A DNA stretch of 64,000 nucleotides from Synchiropus splendidus. Lineage: Eukaryota > Chordata > Actinopteri > Syngnathiformes > Callionymidae. The DNA is taken from NCBI RefSeq assembly GCF_027744825.2, contig NC_071340.1, positions 8,633,501 to 8,697,500 on the forward strand. Reading direction: 5' to 3'. Each line of letters starts with the position of its first letter. The stretch's first letter is position 1. The notes under the pieces are model-generated. The model did no database searches. It saw nothing but the letters and a program-made list of their open reading frames with translations, and had not been told where the DNA came from. Positions 22,190 through 34,841 of this stretch are shown here, one piece after another. The position numbers were made by a program, and so were the translations under genes.

Positions 22190-22450
22190 GCTTGGGTTTT
22201 TTTTTCTTGCTGTGGCATGGTCTATTGTGATTTGCCTTGTTAAGGCGTGGTGTGGTATGGTGTGGTTTCCATGGTTTGCTTGGATGATGGATATGTTTCT
22301 TGTGTTTTGCTGCAGGAGGCATGTGGAGGTATGGGGTTTGGTGTGGTGCTCTATACTGTGGGATTGCTAAATATGGATGGTATGTTATGGTACCCAATTG
22401 CGTCCTTTTGCAAGCTTCAATATGCTGTGGTTTGTTGAGGTGTCGGCGTA
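22190..22450 (+). repeat. GT-rich degenerate minisatellite-like tract
   Basis: About 260 bp with extreme strand asymmetry: the plus strand is rich in G and T and contains repeated variants of TGGTATGG / TGGTGTGG / GGCATGG / TATGGTGTGG (for example 22247-22272, 22320-22350, 22375-22392). No fixed period is visible, so it looks like a decayed simple or minisatellite array. It produces overlapping long open frames on both strands that should not be read as genes. Confidence 0.6.
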
Positions 22451-24478
22451 AAAGAATAGGGTGTCGTCCCCATGCTTTGCATGCTTTGTGCTGCCATTGT
22501 TTGCTATGGAATAGCAAGGAGCCATGCGAGCAACTCAGTCGCACATGACAATTGAATCCCGCTAAACCAGAGCGTGTCTCATTCTTAATCTTCAACAGTT
22601 AATATTTCATTCTGCCCTTTTAAGACATGCTGATTTTGGAGGGCGGGTTGCTCCAGCTGGTCCCACTTGACAGCCGCTCGCTATTGTTCTGGTGGATCGT
22701 CTGGAGGAGGAAGCGTACATGGCCTCAATTACCTGGGGATGCAGTGGGTCTTACCACCACTGGCGGTATAATAAGGTGTGACTTTCTATCGGAGGGCTCT
22801 CATTAGCGTTTGCCACCCCGGAGGCAGCCAGATAGCTCTTCCTTCATGGCGGTGATTTTCACGCTTGTACGCCGGGCTAATTACTACAGTAAACACTGTC
22901 ACTGCTGCGACTACAGCGTCCAGTGAATGGGGAAGGGTGTGCACGCTGGAGATGTTTGAATTAATTGTTGTTTAGTAATCCTTGGAGAGTCACTTCAGCC
23001 ACTGACACAACCCAGAGAAGAAAGATGCTATTTGTTTTGAGTGCTCCAGCTCATCGAGGCATTTTATTGAGCAAACATCAGATAGGTGCTGATTTATTGT
23101 TGGCATCCTTTTTTTTTTTTTAGGGTGAACCATAGTGACCCTCAGCTCTCGTCGGAAAACACCATCATTTCCATTGTCTCTTATGCTAATATTAGTGCAT
23201 AGATTCATGTGAGCACGCGCCGTGCACTCTTCTTAATTTATTACAAGTGCATTACAATGTCACTACAGTCCCAGCATATGCACCACCATGTTTCGGATCA
23301 TTGTCTGTGGATTTTTATGGAGCACTTTTTTATAAACCGGCATGGCAAACTATTGGATAGAAAAATATGTGGATGTGGCCTTAGTCAAGCTACAGTAAGA
23401 CAGTTGTAGCAATACATGAAGTCAATACGTGGGAAGACGGGTTCATGAAAATGAATGTGGTGTTCAACTCAATCTTGGGTAAACATGATCTAACAGACCC
23501 TCTCTTCCGAACCAGGGTGATTTCTCATCCTCTTTTCATCCTTAATTCCATGTGCCACCACATCGAGATAAGATAAAGAGTGTGGTCGGACAGATATCGA
23601 TTTCAGCGGCCGGAACAGTTTCCGATTCTCTGGAGCTTTTTATAGCCATTAGTGGGCTTAGTCATACCCTGTGATTCCTTGTGTTACATTTATGAAAGAA
23701 ACAGTGCCATATGGAGATCAATAGACACATGAATACTTGTTTGCTTTGCATATTTTCTCTTTTATATCTATTGTATTGCTATCATGTGTTGTGGTCATAA
23801 GGGCTACAGTAGCTATCAAGGGAAGGTCAGTAATAGTGGCAGTTAGTGGACTACATCATGTGTGCCATATGTCTCAAGTAAACAGAGCCGGAGGACGCAA
23901 TTCACCGTGGGATGTAATGAAGAGCAGGCAAAGGAAACAAGGGGGAGGCTTTGGACCAGTGAAGCAGCTTTGGTTACCCATTTAACTGATAGCTATCGCT
24001 CAGAGATAGTGGGCTACATCTGGTCACTTGTCTCAGGGAACAAAAAGTGTATTTTATTACCCAAAGAATGACACAAGTGCATCTAGTGCTGGTTATCAAT
24101 GACCCTAACAGAAACTAAGGCCTTCAAAAGTGTTAGTGCTGTGGTGGGAGTTCACGCAAGACAAAGGTTTTCCAGTCATGGGAGTTTGTGCTTGTCTGCC
24201 TTTGGGGCGGGAAAAAGCTATTTTATGAGCAGGCTCGCGTATACGCTGGCCACCGGTGTATTCTGTCGCAGCTTGGGGTTGGGTTCCGGTATTGGGTGTC
24301 ATTGGGCTGGACATGTGCTGGGAGTCAGATGACTGCGTAGTCAGGTGCAGATCTTATCGGTGACGCCAGACTCTGACTCAACTGCTTTTTTTTCCTTTTA
24401 TAAAGTAGCGCTTCTCTTGACTAGTGAAAACTGACATTGGTAATCGCTGAAATAAAAAAATAAGATATAATGAAATTA
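22451..24478. other. Non-coding stretch, nothing recognised
   Basis: Unique-looking sequence; 22610-22920 is GC-richer than the surroundings. No supported gene. Confidence 0.35.
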
Positions 24479-24520
24479 TTAAAAGTTGAAAAAGGAAACG
24501 TTAAAAGTTGAAAAAGGAAC
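24479..24520 (+). repeat. Two-copy 22-bp tandem duplication
   Basis: TTAAAAGTTGAAAAAGGAAAC (24479-24499) is followed after one base by TTAAAAGTTGAAAAAGGAAC (24501-24520), and then a decayed third part 'attggaacaaggaac'. Confidence 0.85.
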
Positions 24521-27500
24521 ATTGGAACAAGGAACAAGTGGTAGTCTACATTTAAGGTGCTGAGGTCACTTGGAGGACGAGGAACTAGGCCAAGATGCAG
24601 GAGGCTGACTTCCTGTAGCAACCCCTGATAGAAACTGCCGAAAGAAAAAGGCGTAGTTTATCAAAATGCCCTGTGTTGAAATTGTGCATATCAATGCATT
24701 GCTTCAACTTAAAGAACCCCAACCAATGACCTCATGCTTGGACACAGTCTTGGAAGGAAATCCCATCAAACGGCTCATAATGATGGACTTCATGACCCAA
24801 CATTAGGGACTATGGTGGTTCAGATTCTTCTTTTCTTCTGTTATTCTGCTTTTCTTCCAGGCCAAACTTTCAGCTCTTGCTCACTGGTCAAAGTCGAGAT
24901 GAGAATTTTTGCCAAAGCTGAAATTGTGAGTCATGGAGGAGAAATAAATAAATCAATACGATTGGATGGTTTCATCTCAAAAACCTGTAGCGCCGTATGA
25001 AATGCAAATTTCTGGAACGCTGGCATCCCTATCTGTGCAATTCACTGAGGCTGACTTTTGCTCGATCCGATTGTTCTGGCACCAAAGCTAACGGAGGTGC
25101 ATCAAAACAACATGTGTTACGAGACAGCTGCATAATGCAACACTTTGTCACGCCATCTGTTGTCCACTGTGTTTTCAATTAGAATAAATTCATGAATTCC
25201 GCCGACAAATAGAGCTGTGATGGATCCCTCTGTCGGAAATGTATACCTGGGAGGACACGCTCAGGAACAAATGCTCGACAAGGAAACAACACGATCATTG
25301 AAAGTTTAATCTGCTCGGATCTAATCTGATGGTGATTCTGCCCACCCACCCTGCAGGCTTCCACGTTAGTTCCTGACAAAGAGCCATTCAATAAAACTTC
25401 CCGGCTCAAACAGATCAAACCTATAGATAAGACCAACTTGGTCATGGTGAGTAAGAAGGAAATATCATGTGATGTGTGCTTCTGTCTCAGCTTCTGTCTC
25501 GACCGCCTGCTCTTTAGATTAATGCAGCTGATGTCTTTTTCCAATTGGGTTCATTTTGCAGTGTCGAGTCACGAGGGCAAGACTTAAGTCTGGAAGCAAT
25601 AAGATTCACATCGATTTTCTTAGTAACAAATTATGACCCATAAAGTCAACAAGGCAACATACATCAACAGTTGTTGCTTTGTTACGGTCGGGCCTCCAGA
25701 GATGGTTTACATCAGTCTGAGCCCAAATTATGAGCCGACTTGTTTTGGAGGTTGTCAACTGTGTCCGATCAATGAGTAGGGGAAAAAAATCTGTGGAGGA
25801 GGAGTAGAGTATCTGGCATCATCATTTTCACTGAAGAGAAGCTACGCAGTTGGATGACATTCACGACAAGTAAGTTAGAGGCGATGTTTACTTTAGCTGG
25901 TCTTTCTGTACTTTGCTTTGTACCCAATCTCAAAACATGAATTAAATGCGAATGTCTGTAGCTCCCATGACTGACTCAAGGTGTTGCTATACCTGTCATG
26001 CTAAGGGAGGTAAAATATACACTCATATTTAGAGTGCCCACATTACAGAAAAATGGGAAAGAGTTTAAATATAGATATAGTAGTTTAATCATGAATTTGG
26101 AAGGAAATAACTGGCTGGAGCCGGGGGGAGAGGTAGGGGTCATCCCAGATAGGTCGAGCTCTGTATAGTATAAGTATAGATAGACAGCCACTCATACACT
26201 CGATTTAGTCATCAGTTCATGTCTGTAAGATTTTGGACTGTGGGAGAAAGCCAGAGTGCTGGGATTATGAACAGCACACAGAAATTTCACACCAATGGTG
26301 CTTCCCCATGACAAGTCCCAGACAGTCCAGACGGCACAGAACATGATAGAGCAGAACGGTTGGTGTCTCCTTGGCCTTGCAGTGGCCTTAAAGTGAGTGG
26401 GATAATGGCTGGGATACTCTCATTTCTCAGAACGCCAATCTGGCTATTGTAGTCGGAGATGCTGCTCAGTCATGTTTCTGTTTTTTTTTTATTTCTTTTT
26501 TTATTTTCCTAGACACAGAACTCTCTCTGAATGCCTTCATCTGCCACAAGCGCAGGAAAGGCCGTCACCTCATTATCACGCTTTATTTTTCCATGAGGAC
26601 CGCTGATATTAGTTTGGTGTTATTCCTTGAAATGGCTGAACAAGCAGGCTACCTTGAGTCACTGGCGTAGCGTCACTATTGTGATTTAGCTGAATGGAGG
26701 AGGAACCACACAAAAGTTCCGTCAAGGTGGAGTCGTACTCTCAACCGTCTTTTTGTGAGCCTGCTGTGTTGCATACACAGAAATGAAAAACATGAAATTC
26801 AAAGATCAGTTCAAAATTTTTTGCTTGTATTAATATAAATGTAACTCATTTTACATGTCACATTTAAATTGATGTTATTATTGGATCGTTGACTTCGCTT
26901 TGAACAACACAACACAGTATTACACATATTAAAACTTCAAGCTGGAAAATGTTGTATGAGTTGTATATAATGTTGTTTGCATGATGTGTATCATATGTAT
27001 TGAAAATTTGATAATAATAATAAAGCCTGCATGTGCAACGATGGCCATGTTCTGCTTGAGTTCGTGTTTCCCAGTAAGAAAGTTTAGACCACAGAGGAGA
27101 ACTTTTCAATGCGCTTTGAGTTTCAGTTCAAATGTGGGACTGTGCTCACTACAGAGCCTCTGATACTGTGATGAAGAAGAGTGAGGAGGAGGATTTGCAA
27201 TAGTGAGAGCAGAGACTCTGTCGGTGGAAGGTGGCCTCCAGTGCACAGCGTGTTGCACTTGTATGAGAGCGTGCGTGTTTTTGTGTGAACACGTGTACAA
27301 ATATGTGAGCATCAAAGTGCGTGAATCACATCTTTTCCCCTCCATGTTGATGCTCAGCCTGCTGTGAGCTCGTGTGTGTCTAGGTGCTTGGTTGTCGACC
27401 CCCTACGAGGCAAACAGTGCTGCGCTGGGACAGACACAGACCCAAGCCCGAACTGTTGTGGAGCAGGGCGAACAGACTCTCTTTCTACTACTCACTTAAT

Positions 27501-28089
27501 AAGTAAGTTCCACGAAACACAGCCTGAGGCCAGCAAAAGGTCTGTCAAGGTGCTCCATTGTGCAGCAGGAAGTGAGTCCTTCATATGGTAATGGTTCCTT
27601 CAGAGCTTGCTTGTTTTTAGGGAACGTTGTGGCTCAGTGAGGAGGACTGAATGGAATGTGACAGGGTGCACTGATGTTTGGTTACTGTAGCTTAATCGAC
27701 CCTGAGAACGACGAAGCAGACGCGGGAGGTATGAGAGCGAATGAGGGCGAACACACTGGGGAAGAAAATGACGGTGGACACAACAGTCGGGAGGCAAAGG
27801 GGAAAAATGTAAAACATTGAAGAAAGCGAAGCAACTTCATTATCATCCGATAAGTAGTGAAACTCGCACTGTGCAAAACGGATAGATTCCCTTTAATGTT
27901 CCGCCCATTAATGAGACAACGTGTCTGAAATCATCACAATTCTAATTACTCTTGTGTTTGTTTGCTCTTCTGTTTACGTTTCATCTTTTTCTATTTATTG
28001 TTTGCTGGTGTGCTGTTTTTCCTTTCTGGGTCAGAGAGAAGCTGAGTCTTGTCTTTTCTCATTAGACTGCAGCATTAGAGTGGAACATC
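24521..28089. other. Non-coding stretch, nothing recognised
   Basis: Apparently unique sequence with scattered T runs (for example 26490-26510). Short frames only. Confidence 0.35.
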
Positions 28090-28270
28090 TAGACTCAGTC
28101 TGTAAACCAGAGCTCTTAAGATTTTCAAGTTCCCGTCAGATTATCAACGTTCCTTTCCGATCATCCCGAGCGTCTTCATTGTCATTTCCAGTTATCTGGA
28201 ATCACCTAAGTCCCTGTTCACTGGCCACCATTGCATACAAATTTCTTTTCCCAGAGAGAAAACCGCTGTG
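28090..28270 (+). mobile_element. Faint LINE ORF2 C-terminal fragment
   Basis: The plus-strand frame reads LLRFSSSRQIINVPF, then ASSLSFPVIWNHLS and SLATIAYKFLF. This follows the order of the C-terminal end of CR1/L2/Rex-type reverse transcriptases: an 'LRSSS..L.VP' block, an 'RAFS..AP.LWNSLP' block with the key Trp-Asn, and an 'SL.TFKS.LKT.LF' block. Only this tail is recognisable and no upstream palm motifs were found. The resemblance is short and decayed, so confidence is moderate. Confidence 0.45.
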
Positions 28271-31200
28271 TTTCTCTTTCCTCCTAGAGTGACAACTACC
28301 TAGTTGGGATGCAGTGACTCTCACACACTGGGTGAAAAAACCCCAAAACAAAACAAAAAACACACTAAGAGACAGTGGAGTGACATTAAATGCTTAGGGC
28401 TGGTGGTTGTTATAACTTTAATCTCTTTTATTTGCCAACCACAGACTTGTTAACTAGGTATCGTAGGTAGGGACTGAGAAATTTGGATTTGTCTCCATTA
28501 CTCCATAGACTATGTGAGTTTAAACGCTATTTAGAACTTGGTCTTTGTTGGACTGTTGAAGTGTCATGGCACCCTCGGTCCAAGATGGCAGATTTGCGGA
28601 GTTGTTGGATGGGATATGAACGACCCTTTGGTCCAAGACCCTCCCCATATAGAATAGGTCACACTTTTCTTTGACCAGACGCATGGCTTGTGGTGGCAGA
28701 AAAGAAACTTGGGCTCAGCCTGAGCTTCTGATAAAAACTTTTGGCTATGACGTAGGGGATATGCCTGAACCCTGGTTCATGCTACCCCCTTGGTCTCGGG
28801 ACCCCCTAGAGGGCTCTCCAATTTTAGCGTCGCAGGGTCGCATAGCTCAATGTAGACCCACTCAATCTTGAGAAAAAGGTTATCCATCTTATGCTTTCTG
28901 AACAAGCAGGGAAGAAGAAAACCGAAACACATCATCCACAGATTGCCTGCGCTAACTTCAATCCCTTCATCCATCTGCCTGTCAAAACGCTACAAAGAAG
29001 ACAGAGCTGAGCGGGGAGGTGAGACTTTCCAAAGAAGTTGGGTTACCTTGACTGAGCATGTTTTCAAGGACTGAGAGAGACGCTCCTGTGAAGACTGTTC
29101 ACAATGTACCTCTCAAGATGGCTCATGTTTGAGCTTATGTTAGTTCGCCAAAGCAAAGAGGAAGAGAGAACAGTTTAGCTCATATCCAATGTCAACGTGA
29201 GAAAGAACATCACGGACAGTGTGAGTTAGCGATAGAGAGAGAGGAAGAGGAGAAGTTTGGCTGTGCATCTGCGTCTTATCTGACAGATGTGATGGATGAG
29301 GACGAGGGGATGCCACACATGCAGGCTTGTTATGAGTGGGCAGTCTGCTACCTCACACCTCAATCTTTTTCTTTTACACAGTGCAGACGACAAGGTTAGC
29401 AAGCAAGAGAGGCGGACTGATTATTCTCCTCTCCCTTTTATCTCTCTTGCTTTTTTACACTTTCCCTTGAGGTCACTCGCTAATCAAAATGAGACCTCCG
29501 CAGACCTCGGTCAAGCCGCCCATTATTTGGGTTAAAGCCGAGCTTCAAGCGGCTGCACTATTTAAAGTCTGGCCCTGTACTTCCTGTATCTCTCAGAGGG
29601 AGCGCACGCATTGATCTGTGCCCTTGCCTCACCCTGCCTGCAATGGCTGGCCATCCTTTTGTTTCACCTTCAAATGGCATCACAGTCAACCGGCGAAGAA
29701 ACATCAGTGCGAGGGAAAACACTTTCAAAATTCCTGACGTGACACTATCACAACAGAGCTGAAAAGAACTTTGTGCTTACTGTTTTGGTCGACAGGGGCT
29801 ACGGATCGCAGGCCATAAATTATGGACCTTTGCCCTCTGCGATGTTTGGAGAGAGTATTTCTTAGGTATGTGGAGTGAAACAAAAGATAAAATGCTGCCT
29901 AGCTCTTCACTGGAGCGTAAAATAGCCAGGCTGAGCACTGCTGCTGATGAACAAAAGCCCTGCGTCGTCCTTTGAAGACGGATATTTTTTGTTTTGGGTC
30001 TATTGGAGTTGTTCAAAGGGAAGTTATCTACTGTTTTTTAATAGGAATCTTGGCGCGAGTCACAGTCGACAGCATCTACAGAGATTTCAACTTGTTTCCA
30101 TAGGATATGTTTTTGTTTTATTTGGCGACGCGACTGGATCCAATTCTTCACTGACATTTCCAGTGTGTCGTTTCTAAGGATGCGTTTGCAGAGGACATCA
30201 TGGGAAGTTGAGAATGCATGAATGTTTTTATGCAAGACTGTCAAGGTGAAAGTATTTATTTTTCAGTCAAATTCAAAAAGAAAACGGCAGATAAGGAAAT
30301 GCCGACTCAAGTCCACTTTGACTTGTACATGAGAAGAAAAAACTATATATTGAAAATAAATAAAAATAAATTGATAATAGCATTTATATTTCAGAATTCG
30401 TGTTCGGATGACACTTTTGAAATAATCAGCAGAACCCTGGTTACAGCTCAGTAATGAGAGTTGCCAAGGAGATTCTTCAAATAACACATAGAGTTTAGAT
30501 CTATTTGACTTGTTTTGGCTTGTCCATGCATTGCTCGACGACAGCGCAGAGGGATTGTTAGAAAATCTATGAGAAATATTGTCAATTCATCTTTCTCCCC
30601 AGCAAGTCTGTCCGCCTCTTGTCATACCTTCGTCCCTTTCAAGCCCCTATAACAAAACAGATGTCACTCTTCTGAGAGAAATGTGTGCAGACATCCAAAA
30701 ACAGACATCAAAATGACAAACATACTCACATCTGCGTAGTTTTGAACTAGTTTCCCCAGATTTTGTCGATTGAAAGAATCTGATATTAGCTCTAATGTCC
30801 TTGCTCATTGTTTACGCTTTCCTTTTAGAAAGCTGTGGAGTAGGTACAAATGGCATTGTCCCTCAGTCACGCCCTCTTTTATCTACTTACGTTTGAACCA
30901 GACTTGCCCCTTGGCGACAGACACACTGACCTGCCGGCGGGCTCGCAGGGATCTCCAGGACCCCTGGGACTAACATCCCCCAGCAAGAAGATTTGAACTC
31001 GCCATTCTAGCAAGACTCTGAAACACTTTAGCTCGGGGGAGAAATATGTTTGAGACAGGTTGCTGTTCTCATAGTAAATTTTATAAAATGATGGAAGAAA
31101 TCATGTATTTAGTGTCGCACTTCTCCCTAAATTTGCTTAAGACGTGTGTTGAATAAGGTCAATAGCTGGTCACTCATATTAGACACACTGCTTTGGTGTA

Positions 31201-32281
31201 AAAAATATATTGACAAGATAGAAATGATTGCGGATGTTGTCATCAAACTCAGTGTCAACACTTTTTGGGTGAAAATCTGATGGATTTCAAAAGCAATATA
31301 ATGTATGCCTTCATAAACTAATCCGGGGGGGAGGGGTTCGGAACAAGTGATAATCCCACGATTGAGACATCACATAACTCTGACATCTGTTTTTCCTTTT
31401 GCTGCCTCCAGCGAATGGACGTTCGGTCATCACCTTTGTTTACAGAAACACATCCCGCCATCCCGACTCTGTTTGTTTTGCTATCAGATTCCAAGTAGCT
31501 ATTGTTGTTTGTCACTTGGTGATTGATGGCGAAACATCACCCTCTCTGTGACCCGCTCCATTCCTCCTCACTAAATGTACGCCGTCAAGGATGGACACAT
31601 GGAGAGTAGTGCAAATTCCAACCTGCCCTTCTGACAAAGAGACTCACTAGCGTCCGGATGCTCAGTTTTTTTTTGGACCAGCGGGCCGTGCCTTTAAATC
31701 AAGAGGCTGAGGGAAAACAAAGTTAAATCTGTGTGGCGATGACAGCGCTGCCTCTGAAGGGAAGGCTGAGATTATATGCGTGGACGGTTCGGGGGTCCCT
31801 CTATTCATTGGGCATGTCACCCCATGGGGGAGGACTAATTGGTGGCCCCCTATTCTGTCCCTGCATCCCACAAAGGGTGCGGCCGCATGAAGGATGAGGC
31901 AGGAGGGAGGGGATGTGCCATGGATGGAGGAGAGAGCTGGTTTCCCATAGAATATTTGGTGGAGATGAACAAGAGGAGGTCTCACCCTAAGGTTGCACTC
32001 GTTCATTCACTCACTCCCTCACTCCTTCTCTCAGACACCCACATATAATCAAACTCAGTAGGGGACTCGGGTGCCAGTTGCTGGCCTCCTCTTCCACAAA
32101 TGATCCAAGACTGACCCACATAGTCATCCATGTGTGAGGCTTCCCTTTATCCCGCAGCCCAGTTAGAACACTGAGTTATGGGTGTTCCGTGGCTCTCCCT
32201 GCCTTCTCGCCTGGGACTGGGACAGGGGGCCCCATGTGGGCTGACATTGTTTCCCCCAACCCAAGGACAATGAAGCTGTTG
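28271..32281. other. Non-coding stretch, nothing recognised
   Basis: Apparently unique. A tiny Gly-X-Y-like frame at about 30940-30975 was considered and rejected. No supported gene. Confidence 0.35.
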
Positions 32282-32400
32282 GCCAGGAGAGTGAGAGTGA
32301 GAGGGGGGAGGCAGATTAGAAGAAGAGGAAAAATGAAAGAGGGAGACGGAGAGAGAAAGATTGAGATGGACACGGTGAATAATTGAGGGAGGAGGGGGGT
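32282..32400 (+). repeat. Polypurine tract
   Basis: About 120 bp in which the plus strand is overwhelmingly A and G (gaggggggaggcag, gaagaagaggaaaaatgaaag, gggagacggagagagaaag), with few pyrimidine breaks. It is a candidate triplex-forming or replication-slowing tract. Confidence 0.7.
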
Positions 32401-34821
32401 GCATCTGATGTACAGATACAGGGACGGGAAGTTCAGAAAAAGTTTGGGGTCAACAAGGTAAGAAGAGATTGTAGATAGGAATGGTGGATGAGAGACTGCC
32501 AGAAGAATGACAGATAGGTATGAGAAATGTGAGACTGAAATGCTCTGCAAGTATCGATTACCATCTGTCTTTTGTGTCTTCAGTGGACTTTGAATAAGAC
32601 CGTTAGTGTCTGGGAAGCATGGAGACATGAATGGCTCCTTAACCATCTCTGCATTGATTTGGACTTAACTGTAGACTAACGTTTGCACAGAGCAACATGT
32701 CTGGAGGGGAATTAGCACTCAGTCTTTTGCTCTTACGACGACAGGAAAGTGGACATGGAGTCTGGGGAGCAGAAGAGTAATTTGATAGAATCCAGGACAA
32801 TTGATTAGTGCTCTTTTTTTGTGCGTTAAATCGGAGGAAATGAGCAAGTTAGAGTTCAATCTGAGCTGTTTTTACAGAGTGCTAAGCTCTGTTTACTAGC
32901 ATCCAAACCAACTCTCAGACCAGCTTATACGACAAGTTTGCTGAGACAGACTTGGTAACCACTAAATAAATAATAAATATTCAACCAAAAATGTGTCTTT
33001 TTCAGCAATATGAATCTAAGTTTTGTCCTGAAATAAAATCTTATCCTTTTATCCGTCCCTTACGTGAGTTGTATCCACGACCTGTCATGCTCAACAGTCG
33101 ATTGTCATGGTGGTGGTGTGGCAAATTTTCAAGGATCGGATGAGAATTGAAACTTACTCAACACGCTGCCTCTTCTTCCTGCCGCTACTACGAGTCAGCG
33201 CATGATTAGTGACGAGCATCTGCGAGAGTAGGCGTTGTAATTGATAAATGGGTTTAGCTAATCAGGTGATCGTCTTGAAGAGCGGCGAGGAAGTGTTGAC
33301 TGACACGCGGCCATGAAGGTCACGAAAACAAACACACATGCGAACTGCACATTTGAAATGATTCAGGGAGCTCAGTTTCTCAGATTTCCGCAGTGACGGC
33401 CACAGAATCAGATGAAAGATGCCGCTGAAGAATATCGGCTGTCATGTTTTTCTATTTACCTGCCAAGATCACACACTTTCTGGACGTGGTAGTCGGCACT
33501 TTTAAATGCTTTTTTTTCTTTTTTTCCCAGTGGCTTTTGTTGCAGGTAATTGGTTTCTGCGTTCAATCGTGTTGTTTGACTCTCCATTGATTTGAACATC
33601 TTACTTTGCTTCTCACAAAGTTACCTGAACACAGTCTTTTAAAATGGATAAAGTTGAACGAACCAGACACGGAGTCACTAAGTTTTCACAAGATGGTGCC
33701 TGACTTGAACACTGATCCAAACCTTTCCACAGAAGCCCAGACTCACCTCAGAAACGGGAGATTAATATTCCCAGGTCGGCTGAGAGACGTCATCTCTCCA
33801 GTTATTAGACGACCAGGATGGGCACCCCAACTGGCTTCCCTCAGTGTGGTGGTATCTACTTCTCACGCAATCTCTACGGGCTTCTGTGACACACTCATTT
33901 TCCCCCGAAGGATCCTGTTTGTCCAGTCATCAAGGAAAACATTGCCTTTCATAATAATCAGTGTGGAGTTTTTGTTTGGAGTGTGCAAAGAAAGTATTAA
34001 AACTTATTTGCTCAGTCACAGTTTTAAATGTAATAGAAGACGAGAACCTTTAACTACACATGACACCATGGCTGCTACGTGTACTTGTGGGCTCCTCTGC
34101 GTGTCGGCTGTCCACGTCCTCAATAATAAATGTGATTTGTCAGCATGTTGAAACTCACACTTATATGGTCGGCTTAGTTTCAGGTATCTGATCTGTTTCT
34201 CATCACCTCCGAGGTTTCTGTTTTGATGTCTTGAAACAATATACGTGGAAGAACGTTGTCTGTGAGTGGCGTTTTGCCAGGATCACAAGCTCCAGGTGTG
34301 TAAGATGACACATTTTCACTTAAAAAGAGAGGTGGAGCTCAAGGTTGGGCTGTAAAACTAAAGCACTCAACAGTTTTGGCTGAGTCTGAACTTGTGTCGG
34401 TCATGACAAACCTAACAGAGCTTGATGGTATTGTTTTCATTCCAAGCTTTTATTTGGCGTCTCTCAGAACGAACGAGTCCCGGACCCCACGTGTCACAGC
34501 CACCACATTCGTCTTCTATCACTCACAGACCCCAAACCAGTAGCAGTCATCAAAAGCTTCGACTCAAGTGCAGACTGAGTGGAGCACACATGATTCTGGA
34601 ACCCATTTCGGAGTAGCACTTAGCCACATGAAAGGTCGGCCCCTATCCTTCCGCCCTTAACCTCATCCCGAGCCCATTCCCTGCGCTGCTGTTAGAAGAT
34701 TAGACAACTTTACTGGATCTTGTGATCAGAGATGTGAACCACAAATGAAAACGCCTCGGCCAAATGCATTCTGATAGCTCCCAAGAAGAGACATATGCAG
34801 GTCATTACGCCCCCCTCAAAC
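32401..34821. other. Non-coding stretch with an unsupported 181-codon frame
   Basis: The longest open frame of the window is here (33606-34151, plus strand), but it begins at TTG, has no recognisable domain, and shows no convincing splice or promoter context. I regard it as chance. Confidence 0.35.
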
Positions 34822-34841
34822 GCTGCTGCTGCTGCTGCTGC
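34822..34841. repeat. (GCT)n trinucleotide microsatellite
   Basis: About six uninterrupted GCT units. Confidence 0.9.

Noticed and set aside
22170..22595. 141-codon minus-strand frame with His/Pro-rich composition
   Set aside because: It is the translation of the GT-rich low-complexity tract; the composition explains the lack of stops.
30938..30985. Collagen-like Gly-X-Y run (GSQGSPGPLGL) in one plus-strand frame
   Set aside because: Only three or four triplets, a stop soon after, and no convincing donor site. Too short to call a collagen exon.
33606..34151. Longest open frame (181 codons, plus strand)
   Set aside because: It starts at TTG, has no recognisable domain or repeat relationship, and lacks splice or promoter context. 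A frame of this length is expected by chance in 64 kb scanned on six frames with alternative starts.
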